A stretch of 64,000 nucleotides of DNA from Halobacillus litoralis (GCF_009856415.1 NZ_WMEZ01000003.1:62001-126000), one strand, 5' to 3'. Counted from the first letter of the stretch, positions 1-9,780 are shown. The notes: a model not told the origin generated them from the letters alone. Made by a program: numbers and translations.

Positions 1-2339
1 ATTTTGTGTGGCGGGCAGGGGTTGCTCGCAGCTAGCGCACGGATTTGTGCCCTTGTGGCAGTCTCCTGCAATTCGACGTAAGAGGACAGCAATTGTTTGA
101 GTTGAACTGGCTTGCCTGTAGGCAGGTGTACGGCACGGCCGCTTCCTTCGCTCAAAATCACATGCTCTTCTCCTTTGATTCCGAACCGGTCCAGCACCCT
201 GGTGATGAGAGCCTTTGTGTTTTCCGGCACGACACCAAGGTGATCCCCCTCCTTGAAGGTCACCCCTGTAGGAAGTTCGACCTCCACGTGACGCGTGCTG
301 CGGTCATCTGACTTCAACAGCTCCCTATTTTCAAGCACCACGGCTGTGAATGCATCATAGGTGCGAGCCACAGGCGTATAGCTCGTTCCACTTACGAATT
401 CCATGGAAACAGGGCTGGAAGCATCTTGTCCTTCTTCCAAGTCCAAGTTGAAATATTCGGCTAACGACGGCCATAGCTTTTCTTCCCATTTTTCCAGATC
501 ACCATTAAAGTCTTCGTTGGCATCTCCTTCTCCCCGTTCAAGCAGAAGGACAGCTCCTTTCGCATCGAGTTCGCGATCGATGGTTGCAGGAACCCGTTGA
601 TAGGTGCTCGCCCAATTTCGGTCGCCGCAGCCGAAAACGGCGTAGGTGACCCCGTCAAGCTCTCCTTCCTCAGCAGAAGTCAGCCACTGGACAAAAGAGG
701 TTGCGTTGTCTGGTGGGTTGCCGTTATAGGAAGCAGATACAATTAAGATCGCTCCTTCTTTCGGAAGCATTCCTGTCCATTCATCTAGCGGAGCCGTCGT
801 TACAGAAAAGCCTTGGTGGCGCGCAGTTTCAGCAAGCTCCCGGGCTACTCCTTCTGCGGTTCCCATGTTCGACCCGTACAATACGTGGAATGGCGTGCCA
901 TGGGACTCGCGGGCGGGTATATCCTTCGTATCTTCCTTTTGCTTCGCTTCTTGAGGCTGGAAGCCGTTGAATTCTCTTCTTGCTTTCACTTTCATCGTCA
1001 GCCCGTCCGGCTTGAACGTTAGCGTTTCTTTGACATCCAGTTCATAATCCGTATGATCGACAAGATCGAAATGCTGCAAGACCATGCCGAGAACGAGCGT
1101 CGCTTCATGGAGCGCGAACTGCTGACCGATGCACGCCCGTTGTCCATTCCCAAAAGGTTTATAGGCATGGTGTGGAATGTCAGCTGGATTTTCAAAGCGT
1201 TCTGGATTGAATGCCTCCGCATCATCGCCCCAGACGGTGGGGTCCCGGTGAAGTTCCGGGATGAGCAGTGTGAACGTGTCTCCTTTTTCTACTTCATATT
1301 CACCATCAAGGGTTGTATCTTCTTTGGCATGAACGGAAAAAGCCGGAGCGGTAGGCCATAAGCGCAATGCTTCGTTCAAAACCATCCGCACATACTTCAA
1401 CTGTTTCACTTGTTTAAAGGAAGGAGTATCATCACCAAGCACTTCATCCACTTCCTTATACGCTTTCTGTAACTTCTCCGGATGCTTTAATAGGTAATAC
1501 GTAGCGAAAGATAAGAGCCCGCTCGTCGTTTCATGACCGGCGATCAGGAACGTGATGATTTGAAAACGGATATTCACATCGTCCAGTGCTTCCCCTGTTT
1601 CAGGGTCTTTCCCTTTCAACATATGGCCGAGCAGATCGTCCTCTCCCTGATCTCCGGCTTGTTTTCTATCTTCGATTAATTGATCGACAAGATTGAACAT
1701 GTAGTCGATATCTTCTTTGAATTGACGTTTAGAACGGACCATCAGCTTATCCTGGATGCCCAGGCGCTGCGTCTGACTCATCGATTCATCAAGTGCGCGC
1801 ACCATTTTTTCTATAAAAGGATGCGCATCTTCACGATAGAAACTGTTGAAACGGTAATTGAATCCGCACAAACCGATCGTATCCAGCGTCAGGCGTGTCA
1901 TATCATCAGGGACGTCAACATCTTCATTCGGATTCAGTCTCGCCCATTTTTGAATCAGCTGAGAAGCAAGGTCGAGCATTTTATCATGATAGCCTTTCAT
2001 CGCTTGCTGACTGAAACTTGGCAGCAGAATGTTATGGGCTTTCTTCCAATTCGGCTCTTCCGTCCCACTCGTGAACAATCCGTCTCCACCAAAGGCGCGA
2101 ACCTTTTGGAGCGCAGGCCCTACTTTTTTATCAAAGCGCGTTTCATCACAGATTTCCGCAGCAAAACGTGCGTTTGAAATAAATGTACTGACCCGGCCCG
2201 GGAATTGAATTTGGTAAATCGGACCGAGATCCCGGGCATGCTTCATGAACGACTGCACAGGCTTTTCTTTATCAATGACCGGTAAATTTCCAAGCGGTCC
2301 ATAGGTTTTCGGTTGTGGAAAATTTTCTGTATGATTCAT
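1..2339 (-). CDS. Bifunctional cytochrome P450/NADPH-P450 reductase, CYP102A family (partial, 3' end outside window)
   Basis: Self-sufficient fatty-acid hydroxylase: a P450 fused to an FMN/FAD reductase that passes NADPH electrons to the heme to oxygenate long-chain fatty acids in the cytoplasm (known for CYP102A, P450 BM3). The frame is open from the ATG at 2339 to base 1, about 779 codons. The family is near 1050 residues, so the FAD/NADPH end is missing only because the window stops. In order I read the I-helix motif AGHETTS near residue 265, the heme loop [10 protein letters not shown] with Cys403, and a flavodoxin-type start [11 protein letters not shown] near residue 483. An AGAGGTG ribosome site precedes the ATG. 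It lies downstream of a TetR gene on the same strand, with a palindromic operator between them, as in the bm3R1-CYP102A1 arrangement. Confidence 0.93.
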   Translation of the reverse strand, partial: MNHTENFPQPKTYGPLGNLPVIDKEKPVQSFMKHARDLGPIYQIQFPGRVSTFISNARFAAEICDETRFDKKVGPALQKVRAFGGDGLFTSGTEEPNWKKAHNILLPSFSQQAMKGYHDKMLDLASQLIQKWARLNPNEDVDVPDDMTRLTLDTIGLCGFNYRFNSFYREDAHPFIEKMVRALDESMSQTQRLGIQDKLMVRSKRQFKEDIDYMFNLVDQLIEDRKQAGDQGEDDLLGHMLKGKDPETGEALDDVNIRFQIITFLIAGHETTSGLLSFATYYLLKHPEKLQKAYKEVDEVLGDDTPSFKQVKQLKYVRMVLNEALRLWPTAPAFSVHAKEDTTLDGEYEVEKGDTFTLLIPELHRDPTVWGDDAEAFNPERFENPADIPHHAYKPFGNGQRACIGQQFALHEATLVLGMVLQHFDLVDHTDYELDVKETLTFKPDGLTMKVKARREFNGFQPQEAKQKEDTKDIPARESHGTPFHVLYGSNMGTAEGVARELAETARHQGFSVTTAPLDEWTGMLPKEGAILIVSASYNGNPPDNATSFVQWLTSAEEGELDGVTYAVFGCGDRNWASTYQRVPATIDRELDAKGAVLLLERGEGDANEDFNGDLEKWEEKLWPSLAEYFNLDLEEGQDASSPVSMEFVSGTSYTPVARTYDAFTAVVLENRELLKSDDRSTRHVEVELPTGVTFKEGDHLGVVPENTKALITRVLDRFGIKGEEHVILSEGSGRAVHLPTGKPVQLKQLLSSYVELQETATRAQIRALAASNPCPPHK

Positions 2340-2373
2340 GGACAAACACCTCTTTTAATCGTATTGAAGATAC

Positions 2374-2393
2374 CGGAATGAATATTCATTCCG
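2374..2393. promoter_or_regulatory. TetR (Bm3R1/FatR-type) operator before the P450 gene
   Basis: CGGAATGAATATTCATTCCG is a perfect 20-bp palindrome 35 bp before the P450 start. It closely resembles the operator I recall for Bm3R1 of Bacillus megaterium. A near copy lies before the TetR gene itself (3018-3037), so the repressor probably controls both genes. Confidence 0.85.
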
Positions 2394-2420
2394 CATATAG
2401 GAGAAGAAGGCTCTGCCCCA

Positions 2421-2996
2421 TCACTCATGATGACGCACAGCATCCCAGCAACTTTCCTCGACACCTGCCAATAAATCATCCGTCGCTTCAATCTCCCCGG
2501 CACGGATCAATTTGAAGAGCTCTAGAAATCCGCCGAAGATAATCGCGATCAACGCCTTGGATGGCAGATCCCTGATTTGATCTTTTTCCTTACCTTCATC
2601 AATAAAACCTTCAAGAATCATCAAGAGATGATTGAATTGACTGCGGCTATTATCGTCAAGGAAATAGGCAGCGTTATGAGTTTTTATAAAATAAAGCGCA
2701 TGCTCATGCTCATTTGTAAAACGCACCATACCTTGAAACAAGTGATGAAACTGATCACGGATCCCTGCTTCTTTGGGATAATCTTCTTCAAGTGTCTTTG
2801 TGAACAAGTCTGTGTAATGCTGAAACAATGTATTGACGAGAACCTCTTTATTTTCGAAATAGCGGTAAATCGTTCCCGCTCCCACGTTCGCATCGCTGGC
2901 GATCATCGGAATGGTTGTGGCATCAAACCCTCGTTCTGCGAATAGCGACAGTGCACTATGGAAGATATGATCCCTTTTGCTTGTGGATGTCGACAT
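2421..2996 (-). CDS. TetR-family repressor, Bm3R1/FatR-like
   Basis: Transcriptional repressor of 191 residues. The N-terminal helix-turn-helix is readable (FDATTIPMIASDANVG, then TIYRYFENKEVL, residues about 22-52), followed by a variable ligand-binding part. In bacilli, relatives repress a CYP102A P450 gene and release DNA on binding fatty acids; here the P450 gene is next downstream on the same strand, so that role is inferred. The frame is open 11 codons further, to 3029, but that ATG lies inside the operator palindrome and has no ribosome site. The ATG at 2996 follows GGGAGGAAGT at good spacing and was chosen. Autoregulation is likely because the second operator overlaps its leader. Confidence 0.88.
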   Translation of the reverse strand: MSTSTSKRDHIFHSALSLFAERGFDATTIPMIASDANVGAGTIYRYFENKEVLVNTLFQHYTDLFTKTLEEDYPKEAGIRDQFHHLFQGMVRFTNEHEHALYFIKTHNAAYFLDDNSRSQFNHLLMILEGFIDEGKEKDQIRDLPSKALIAIIFGGFLELFKLIRAGEIEATDDLLAGVEESCWDAVRHHE

Positions 2997-3017
2997 ATAA
3001 ACTTCCTCCCTTTCGCG

Positions 3018-3037
3018 CGGAATGAACATTCATTCCT
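3018..3037. promoter_or_regulatory. Second Bm3R1/FatR-type operator, upstream of the TetR gene
   Basis: GGAATGAA and TTCATTCC arms separated by CA (3019-3036) match the 2374-2393 palindrome in both half-sites. The position just before the repressor gene fits autoregulation. Confidence 0.8.
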
Positions 3038-3110
3038 GTTTATTTTAGTATATTTCATTATTCCCTTCAATCAATCGTTGGACTCATAATTTCGCTTTTT
3101 TTACCTCATA

Positions 3111-3146
3111 AAAAAAACCCCTTCCTTCTTTTACGAAGGAAAGGGG
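3111..3146 (-). terminator. Rho-independent terminator of the Bcr/CflA pump gene
   Basis: Arms CCCCTTCCTTC and GAAGGAAAGGGG flank a short loop. On the minus strand the stem is followed by seven T. It lies 19 bp past the stop of the 3165-4373 gene. Confidence 0.85.
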
Positions 3147-3164
3147 GGAAAGTTTCGTCAGTAA

Positions 3165-4373
3165 TCACGCAGAGGCCTGTTGTTTTTTCGACGTCAACGT
3201 AAAGAAGATCACTCCACCAATGGAAGCGGTCGTAAACAAGATCGCTCCCATCGGTACAGCCGTCGTTTCATCAAGGCCGACGAGTGGAGAAACGGTCGCG
3301 CCAAACAACAACGGCAACATTCCGAGCACCGCACTCGCGCTCCCTGCCCGGTGACCTTGATGCTCCATCGCCAGGGTGAACGTACTAGTCAGAACCATCC
3401 CCATCGCAGTCATATAGATGAAGATCGGAACGACGATGGAATACAACGGTCCCTCAATGATGGTCATCACTAAAAGGAAGCCCGTCGCACTAACGGCTAC
3501 GAGTACAGCGGTCCGGAGCAAACTTCTTTCATGGAAAATCCCACCGAGACGCCCGACTAAAAAGCTTCCTGTAATGATGGCCAGGCCATTAATCCCGAAT
3601 AAGACACTAAATGCTTGTGGAGATACACCGTAAATCCCCTGATAAACGAACGGCGTCCCGGATACATATGCGAAGCTTCCCCCATGGACAAAACCGATGG
3701 TCAACGCGTACCCGATGAACGAACGGTCCTTCAGCAGTCGGCCAATCGTCAGGATGGACTCTTTCACAGAACTTGGAATCCGTTTCTCCACGGGAAGGGT
3801 CTCCGGTAATTTTCCTGCTACTGTCAACACAATCGCGACCCCTACGATACTTAAAAAGTAGAAAATCGTCTCCCACGTGGCGAATGGTAAAAGCAGAATC
3901 GCTCCACCTGTCATCGGTGCAATCATCGGTGCCGTCGCATTGATCACCATGAGTAAAGCGAAGAACTTCGTAAGCTCCCTTCCCGAAAACACGTCACGCA
4001 CAACGGCCCGCGAAAGAACGACCCCCGCAGAAGCCGTGAAGCCCTGAAGGAAACGAGCGATGACGAGCACAAGAATATTCGGTGCAAGCGCACAAAGGAA
4101 GGACGCCAGCGCGAAAAGGGAAAGGAAAACGATGAGTGGCTTTCTCCTCCCCTGCGAATCACTGATGGGACCTACGACAATTTGACCGACGGCAAGACCG
4201 ATCAAGCACGTCGTTAAGCTGAGCTGAACAAGGGATGCGTTTGTCTCTAAATCGGACGCGATTCCTGGAAAGCTTGGCAGGTACATATCAATGTTCAGTG
4301 GACCCAGGATCCCAAGCATACCAAGTAGAAACGCAAGTCCTATCCTTTCTTTCCCTTTTGGATTATGTAACAT
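3165..4373 (-). CDS. Bcr/CflA-family multidrug efflux MFS transporter
   Basis: Drug:proton antiporter of the 12-helix major facilitator superfamily in the cytoplasmic membrane. The 402-residue protein has the first-helix signature FPGIASDL, the loop 2-3 motif GPISDSQGRRKPL and a helix-5 region (FTASAGVVLSRAVVRDVF) typical of the Bcr/CflA branch; substrates cannot be told from sequence. The frame extends to 4397, but the ATG at 4373 is preceded by GAAGGTG seven bases away whereas the upstream ATG has no ribosome site. It is a single gene with its own terminator, in the same direction as the TetR-P450 pair but separated from it by that terminator. Confidence 0.88.
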   Translation of the reverse strand: MLHNPKGKERIGLAFLLGMLGILGPLNIDMYLPSFPGIASDLETNASLVQLSLTTCLIGLAVGQIVVGPISDSQGRRKPLIVFLSLFALASFLCALAPNILVLVIARFLQGFTASAGVVLSRAVVRDVFSGRELTKFFALLMVINATAPMIAPMTGGAILLLPFATWETIFYFLSIVGVAIVLTVAGKLPETLPVEKRIPSSVKESILTIGRLLKDRSFIGYALTIGFVHGGSFAYVSGTPFVYQGIYGVSPQAFSVLFGINGLAIITGSFLVGRLGGIFHERSLLRTAVLVAVSATGFLLVMTIIEGPLYSIVVPIFIYMTAMGMVLTSTFTLAMEHQGHRAGSASAVLGMLPLLFGATVSPLVGLDETTAVPMGAILFTTASIGGVIFFTLTSKKQQASA

Positions 4374-4500
4374 CGTTAAACACCTTCTTCTATTCAATCT
4401 ACATTTTAAAAGCCCTTGAATATAATCCCCAAGTTCTCCTGGCTGTTAAACTATGATTTTAGCTTCAATCATCCAGGAAGTCTATTCATAAGCACAGAAA

Positions 4501-4531
4501 AACCGTTCCATTATAAAAACATGGAACGGTT
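4501..4531 (-). terminator. Terminator of the Gfo/Idh/MocA gene
   Basis: AACCGTTCCAT and ATGGAACGGTT pair around a nine-base loop. On the minus strand a T run follows. It ends the 4538-5524 gene. Confidence 0.8.
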
Positions 4532-4537
4532 GGGATC

Positions 4538-5524
4538 TCATTGTTTTCCTTGATAATACTCTTTAACAAGCTCCCCCATCACCCAATTGGTGCGAAGAGC
4601 CGTTTTTCCGGTGCTTGGACAAGTGCCTTTTCCGAGCAGCTCATCCACGATCGTTTGAATATGAGCCTGTTGAATATGTTTCGGACGCTCGATGTAAAAA
4701 GACTCCTCCCCTGCATCTGTGACAAGGACAACCGGTTTGTCATCGAAGGTGGAAAACTGGATTTCTCCTTTTGTTCCGACAATACGGTTGTCATCCTCAT
4801 TCTTATAAGAAGAGAAATTCCATACTCCTGTACCAACCGCTCCGCTCTCGAATTTCCATACACCACTGACCGTGTCTTCTGCGGGGTAGGAATTAGCCAG
4901 GTTCAGTCCAAATCCTCTCACATCTTTCAAAGGTCCAAGCAGATAATCAAAGAGATCCAACGTGTGAGATCCGACGTCGTAAAATAATCCGGCCCCACTT
5001 TTCTCCGGAATCACTCGCCACGGCCAATTCCCATCCTCATCCTTTTGCACGATTTGCTGGGTCTGCTGCATAGACGCAAACCGCACCTCTCCAATAGCCC
5101 CTTCTTCAATCAATTCTTTTACTTTTAAAAATCTCGGCAGGGACCTCCGGTAATAGGCCACATATAACGGTACACCATGCTCTTCACATACACGCACCAT
5201 CTCTTCACATTCTTCCAAGTTGTTTGCCATCGGCTTCTCCACATAGACGGGCTTTCCCGCTTTGGCTGCCATAATGGTATATTCCATATGAGATGACGGT
5301 GGTGTAGCAATATACACCGCATCCACTTCGTCATCATGGATCAAATCCTCGGCCTTGTCATACCATTTGGGTACGCCGTGACGTTCGGCGTAGTCTTTCG
5401 CTTTCTCGCCATTTCTTCTCATCACCACTTGAAGAGAACTTTGTTCGATCAGCTGAAAAGCAGGACCACTTTTCACTTCGGTCACGTCCCCGCATCCTAC
5501 AATTCCCCACTTGATGGTTTTCAT
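4538..5524 (-). CDS. Gfo/Idh/MocA-family NAD(P)-dependent oxidoreductase
   Basis: Dehydrogenase of 328 residues, probably acting on a sugar, inositol or related polyol. The N-terminal Rossmann fold shows GIVGCGDV at residues about 7-14, and the family motif EKPMANN lies near residue 95, its lysine being part of the catalytic set in this family; the C-terminal half holds the substrate-binding sheet. The start was set at the ATG at 5524 after GGGGAGGAAT; the open frame extends upstream to 5611 without a ribosome site. It is divergent from gntR, with a 250-bp shared region that carries the GntR operator. A link to gluconate or another sugar acid is possible but only inferred from position. Confidence 0.85.
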   Translation of the reverse strand: MKTIKWGIVGCGDVTEVKSGPAFQLIEQSSLQVVMRRNGEKAKDYAERHGVPKWYDKAEDLIHDDEVDAVYIATPPSSHMEYTIMAAKAGKPVYVEKPMANNLEECEEMVRVCEEHGVPLYVAYYRRSLPRFLKVKELIEEGAIGEVRFASMQQTQQIVQKDEDGNWPWRVIPEKSGAGLFYDVGSHTLDLFDYLLGPLKDVRGFGLNLANSYPAEDTVSGVWKFESGAVGTGVWNFSSYKNEDDNRIVGTKGEIQFSTFDDKPVVLVTDAGEESFYIERPKHIQQAHIQTIVDELLGKGTCPSTGKTALRTNWVMGELVKEYYQGKQ

Positions 5525-5694
5525 TGAAATTCCTCCCCGTATTTTTTCATAGAAGCTCATTCCTGCCTCCTCATCTGTTCCCACTTTAGCACATGAAAAA
5601 GAATGTACCAATAAAAGGAATCAGTGGGCTTCTGGTCCAGCGAGTCATTCCTGTTTCCATCAATCCTCTTTCGATTTTTTTCGACATTTTATTT

Positions 5695-5708
5695 AAAAAG
5701 CGTTTTCA
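5695..5708 (+). promoter_or_regulatory. Possible CcpA cre site upstream of gntR
   Basis: AAAAAGCGTTTTCA matches the cre consensus TGWAANCGNTNWCA except at the first two bases. Gluconate operons of bacilli are known to be under CcpA catabolite repression. This is a weak match and is inferred. Confidence 0.4.
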
Positions 5709-5730
5709 AAATAGAAAAGTTGTACTACAC

Positions 5731-5746
5731 TACTTGTATACAAGTA
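5731..5746. promoter_or_regulatory. GntR operator of the gluconate operon
   Basis: TACTTGTATACAAGTA is a perfect 16-bp palindrome 30 bp before the gntR start. It agrees with the Bacillus subtilis GntR operator as I recall it (ATACTTGTATACAAGTAT). Confidence 0.85.
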
Positions 5747-5775
5747 TACAGATAAGCATAAAACGAGGTGAATAC

Positions 5776-6510
5776 ATGAAAGAGTCCAATGATTTTTTGT
5801 ACCCGTCCCAATGGTTAGCCAAAGCATCCGCTGGTGAACGTGTCGCCTGTGAGCTCCGAATGCGGATCATCTCAGGCACGGTTGAAAGCGGTTCAATCCT
5901 ATCTGAGAATCAGCTGGCTTCCGAATTTTCCGTCAGCCGTTCCCCTGTACGGGATGCATTGAAAGCCCTTGCTTCGGAAAATCTCATCCGACTGGAAAGG
6001 ATGGGTGCACGGGTTCTCGATATCACAGAAAAAGAAATCCAGGAAATGTACGATGTCCGGTTACTTATTGAAAGTTTCGTATTCGAGCGGCTCGTCCACA
6101 TGGAAACAGAGGAACTGGTCAAAGATCTCAGCAAGATTTTTGAAATGATGAAAATAGCGATTCAATACAAGGATGCCGATGAATTTTCCAAGCAGGACCT
6201 GGAATTTCACGATACGATTATCCGTTCGATTGGACATTCTCACATTCAGATGATTTGGAACAACTTGAAACCTACACTCGAAAGCCTTGTCCTCCTCTCC
6301 ATGCGATACAGGTTTGAAGAGATGTATGAGGATTTTGAACGGATCATAGAGAACCACGAATTATACATTGAAGCCATCCAAAAGAAGGATCGCGACCTTA
6401 TGGTTCAATCCCTGCACCAGAATTTCGATGATGTTGCCAAAGGCCGAGTCGAAGAACTATGGATGGCTCAAGAAACCTTTACGAAAGGAGTCGAAAAAGA
6501 AGATGACTAA
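5776..6510 (+). CDS. gntR: Gluconate operon repressor GntR (FadR/GntR family)
   Basis: Repressor of gluconate use, 244 residues. The N-terminal winged helix covers about residues 20-85 with the typical SENQLASEFSVSRSPVRDAL, and the C-terminal all-helical FCD ligand domain follows (MYDVRLLIESFVFERL, later EFHDTIIRSIGHSHI). In B. subtilis gluconate releases GntR from its operator; the matching palindrome lies just upstream here. The ATG at 5776 follows AACGAGGTG; the frame opens earlier, at 5593, but that stretch contains the operator. Its end overlaps gntK by eight bases, so the genes are co-transcribed and probably translationally coupled. Confidence 0.92.
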   Translation: MKESNDFLYPSQWLAKASAGERVACELRMRIISGTVESGSILSENQLASEFSVSRSPVRDALKALASENLIRLERMGARVLDITEKEIQEMYDVRLLIESFVFERLVHMETEELVKDLSKIFEMMKIAIQYKDADEFSKQDLEFHDTIIRSIGHSHIQMIWNNLKPTLESLVLLSMRYRFEEMYEDFERIIENHELYIEAIQKKDRDLMVQSLHQNFDDVAKGRVEELWMAQETFTKGVEKEDD

Positions 6511-8041
6511 CTTCATGCTCGGGATCGACATCGGTACCACAAGTACAAAAGCCGTATTATTCAGCGAAAAAGGCGAGGTCATTCAAAAGGAAAGCAAGGG
6601 GTATCCATTGCATACCCCGGACATCTCAACAGCAGAGCAGGATCCGGATGAAATTTTCCAGGCGGTGGTCTCGGTCATGACCGCCATTATGGATGATCAT
6701 AAAGACAAGCATCTTTCTTTTGTGTCCTTCAGTAGTGCCATGCACAGTCTGATTGCCGTCGATAAGGACGGCCATCCCCTCACCCCATGTATTACCTGGG
6801 CGGATAACAGAAGTGAGGGATGGACACAGAAAATCAAACACGAATGGAACGGCCATGACGTTTACAGACGGACAGGCACCCCGATCCACCCCATGTCTCC
6901 ATTGAGTAAAGTGACATGGTTGGTTCAGGAGCATCCTGAAATCGATTCCAACACCAGCAAGTACATCGGAATCAAAGAATACATATTCTACAAGTTTTTC
7001 AACGAATATGTCCTTGATCATTCGCTTGCTTCCGCTACTGGAATGATGAACCTGGAAAAATTGGACTGGGATGAGGAAGCGCTTCAAATCGCAGGGATTT
7101 CCCGGGATAAGTTATCAAGGCTTGTACCCACGACGGAAGCTTTTACCTCCTGCAACCGTTCACTTGCAGAGAAGATCGGAATAGACCCGGAAACTCCATT
7201 CATTATTGGCGCGAGCGATGGTGTTTTATCAAATCTTGGTGTAAACGCTATCGGAAAAGGTGAAGTCGCGGTCACGATTGGGACGAGCGGGGCGATCCGG
7301 ACGATCATCGATCAACCGCAGACCGATGAAAAAGGAAGAATCTTTTGTTACGCCCTGACCGAAGATCACTGGGTCATCGGCGGCCCTGTCAACAATGGTG
7401 GAATGATTCTGCGCTGGATCAAAGACGAATTCGCTGCAGCTGAAATTGAAACCGCGAAGCGTCTCGGCATTGACCCTTATGAAGTCCTGACTAAAATCGC
7501 GGATGGGGTGAGACCAGGGGCCGAAGGCTTGATTTTCCATCCTTATTTAGCTGGAGAGCGGGCACCGCTTTGGAATCCGGATGTCCGTGGATCATTCTTT
7601 GGACTGACCATGTCCCATAAGAAAGAGCATATGATCCGCGCGGCCCTTGAGGGAATCATTTACAACTTATATACCGTCTACCTCGCCCTTTTGGAATGTA
7701 TGGACACACCAGTGACCCGGATTCAGGCGACGGGAGGTTTCGCCCGTTCTGACGTATGGCGTCAGATGATGGCCGACATCTTCGAGTCAGAAGTCGCTGT
7801 ACCAGAAAGCTATGAGAGCTCTTGTCTCGGGGCTTGTATTCTAGGACTCTATGCCACTGGAAAAGTAGAGTCGTTTGAAGTAGCTTCCGAGATGATAGGA
7901 AATACCCATCAACATAAACCGGTAGAGGAAGCCTCTCACGAATACCGCCAATTGCTGCCGATCTTCATCGATCTATCCAGAAGACTGTGCAGTGATTATA
8001 CAAGAATTGCCGAATACCAGAGAGGTTTAATTCACAAGTAA
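6503..8041 (+). CDS. gntK: Gluconokinase (FGGY family)
   Basis: Phosphorylates D-gluconate with ATP to 6-phosphogluconate in the cytoplasm. The 512-residue length matches the B. subtilis enzyme. The FGGY kinase N-terminal domain begins with the phosphate-binding MLGIDIGTTSTKAV at residues 5-18, and the C-terminal domain contains IQATGGFARSDVWRQMMADI, the family signature near residue 415. The true start is the ATG at 6503 inside the end of gntR, with AAAGGAG upstream; a longer open frame from 6368 lies entirely within gntR. Second gene of gntR-gntK-gntP, induced by gluconate. Confidence 0.95.
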   Translation: MTNFMLGIDIGTTSTKAVLFSEKGEVIQKESKGYPLHTPDISTAEQDPDEIFQAVVSVMTAIMDDHKDKHLSFVSFSSAMHSLIAVDKDGHPLTPCITWADNRSEGWTQKIKHEWNGHDVYRRTGTPIHPMSPLSKVTWLVQEHPEIDSNTSKYIGIKEYIFYKFFNEYVLDHSLASATGMMNLEKLDWDEEALQIAGISRDKLSRLVPTTEAFTSCNRSLAEKIGIDPETPFIIGASDGVLSNLGVNAIGKGEVAVTIGTSGAIRTIIDQPQTDEKGRIFCYALTEDHWVIGGPVNNGGMILRWIKDEFAAAEIETAKRLGIDPYEVLTKIADGVRPGAEGLIFHPYLAGERAPLWNPDVRGSFFGLTMSHKKEHMIRAALEGIIYNLYTVYLALLECMDTPVTRIQATGGFARSDVWRQMMADIFESEVAVPESYESSCLGACILGLYATGKVESFEVASEMIGNTHQHKPVEEASHEYRQLLPIFIDLSRRLCSDYTRIAEYQRGLIHK

Positions 8042-8065
8042 AAAACACAACATGGAGGGATCATC

Positions 8066-9412
8066 ATGCCATTAGTCATGGTTGCTATAGGAATTGTCGC
8101 CCTGCTGATCTTAATTATGGGGCTTAAACTGAATACATTTGTATCACTTATTATTGTTTCGTTCGGTGTCGCGATCTTACTCGGAATGCCGCTTGAAGAT
8201 ATCGTAGGAACGATTGAAACCGGATTAGGCGGTACCCTTGGACACCTGGCGCTGATCTTCGGTCTTGGTGCGATGCTCGGTAAGCTGATTACAGATGCCG
8301 GCGGTGCACAGCGCATTGCCATGACGTTTGTCAACAAATTTGGGGAGAAGAACATTCAATGGGCGGTCGTTTCCGCTTCCTTCGTCATCGGTATTGCCTT
8401 GTTCTTTGAAGTAGGACTTGTCCTCCTCATCCCTATCGTTTTTGCGATTTCAAGAGAATTGAAAGTTTCTATTCTTTATTTAGGCATCCCGATGGCAGCT
8501 GCATTGTCAGTCACTCACGGATTCCTGCCACCTCACCCGGGCCCGACTGTCATTGCTGGTGAATATGGAGCAGATCTCGGGGAAGTCCTGCTTTACGGAA
8601 TCATCATCTCCATCCCGATCGTTATCGTAGCGGGACCGATTTTTACGAAGATGGCTCAAAAACTCGTTCCTGATTCATTTACCAAACAAGGGGACATCAC
8701 TTCCTTAGGGGAACAGAAGAAATTCGACCTTGATGATACACCGAAGTTCGGCATCAGTGTTTTCACAGCGATGCTTCCGGTTATTCTTATCGCTATTTCC
8801 ACGATCATTACATTGATCCAAGAAATGGCCGGGTTTGAAACCAACACGATCTTATCCATTGTGAACTTAATTGGTAACGCCTCCACGGCGATGATCATTT
8901 CCTTACTTGTAGCCATGTACACCATGGGAATCGCTCGTAACATCCCTGTGAAAACCGTGATGGATTCCTGCTCGACAGCCATTGCCCAAATTGGTATGAT
9001 GCTCTTGATCATCGGGGGCGGCGGTGCGTTCAAACAAGTCCTCATCGATGGCGGTGTCGGCGATTATGTCGCAGAACTCTTTGAAGGGTCTACCATGTCG
9101 CCAATCGTACTTGCTTGGTTGATCGCAGCCATTCTACGGATTTCGCTAGGGTCCGCAACCGTTGCTGCCTTGACAACTGTCGGACTAGTCATCCCTCTCT
9201 TGGGACAGACAGACGTCAACTTGGCCCTTATGGTTCTTTCTACAGGGGCGGGAAGCTTGATCGCCTCCCACGTCAACGACGCCGGATTCTGGATGTTCAA
9301 AGAATACTTCGGCCTCACGATGAAAGAAACCTTCGCCACATGGACACTATTGGAAACGATCATCTCTGTCCTTGGCCTTGCCTTTACCCTATTACTGAGT
9401 CTTTTTGTATAA
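8066..9412 (+). CDS. gntP: Gluconate permease GntP
   Basis: Gluconate:H+ symporter of the GntP family in the membrane, 448 residues, the same length as B. subtilis GntP, with about 12-14 hydrophobic segments. Conserved stretches include THGFLPPHPGPTVIAGEYGA (near residues 151-170) and ASHVNDAGFWMFKEYFGLT near the C-terminus. It starts 25 bp after gntK behind GGAGGG and is followed by a strong terminator. The gntZ gene (6-phosphogluconate dehydrogenase) that ends the B. subtilis operon is absent. Confidence 0.95.
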   Translation: MPLVMVAIGIVALLILIMGLKLNTFVSLIIVSFGVAILLGMPLEDIVGTIETGLGGTLGHLALIFGLGAMLGKLITDAGGAQRIAMTFVNKFGEKNIQWAVVSASFVIGIALFFEVGLVLLIPIVFAISRELKVSILYLGIPMAAALSVTHGFLPPHPGPTVIAGEYGADLGEVLLYGIIISIPIVIVAGPIFTKMAQKLVPDSFTKQGDITSLGEQKKFDLDDTPKFGISVFTAMLPVILIAISTIITLIQEMAGFETNTILSIVNLIGNASTAMIISLLVAMYTMGIARNIPVKTVMDSCSTAIAQIGMMLLIIGGGGAFKQVLIDGGVGDYVAELFEGSTMSPIVLAWLIAAILRISLGSATVAALTTVGLVIPLLGQTDVNLALMVLSTGAGSLIASHVNDAGFWMFKEYFGLTMKETFATWTLLETIISVLGLAFTLLLSLFV

Positions 9413-9426
9413 AAAATCTAAACAAA

Positions 9427-9461
9427 ACAAAGACGGTCGAGACTTTCTCGACCGTCTTTGT
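9427..9461 (+). terminator. Terminator of the gnt operon
   Basis: Perfect 15-bp stem ACAAAGACGGTCGAG with its complement around loop ACTTT, 14 bp past the gntP stop. It ends in a short T-rich run. Confidence 0.88.
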
Positions 9462-9628
9462 TTCTGGAATCTTTTTAGCAAAACAGAGGAAAAGGACCAG
9501 CGGCAGACATCCAAATGTATAAGTATTCTATTAAAAGAGGCTATTGTACAAGCGCATCTGATAGATTTTCATAGAGTATCTATGTAAGAGACGTCTCCTA
9601 CACACATTCTTGTGATGAAGGAGGAAAC

Positions 9629-9775
9629 ATGATGAACTTCTTAAGAAACTTAGTCGCTGTGGTCATTGCTGTTTTGTTTTTATTGGCACTTTTGGTCGCT
9701 GTTCTACTAGGATCAAGTGAGCAACGCCAGATTGTCATTTCATGCATTAATGAGATTCTAGGAACGATCAGCTAA
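9629..9775 (+). CDS. Small single-pass membrane protein (48 aa), unknown
   Basis: Begins MMNFLRNLVAVVIAVLFLLA: one hydrophobic segment covers residues about 7-28, then a short polar tail EQRQIVISCINEILGTIS. The AAGGAGG site is ideally spaced before the ATG pair at 9629/9632. A hairpin follows the stop and the next small gene starts 66 bp later. I do not recognise the family. The strong ribosome site and clean ending make it a probable real gene. Confidence 0.65.
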   Translation: MMNFLRNLVAVVIAVLFLLALLVAVLLGSSEQRQIVISCINEILGTIS

Positions 9776-9780
9776 GACTT

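Noticed and set aside
1680-2177. 165-codon plus-strand frame
   Set aside because: Antisense shadow of the CYP102A gene.
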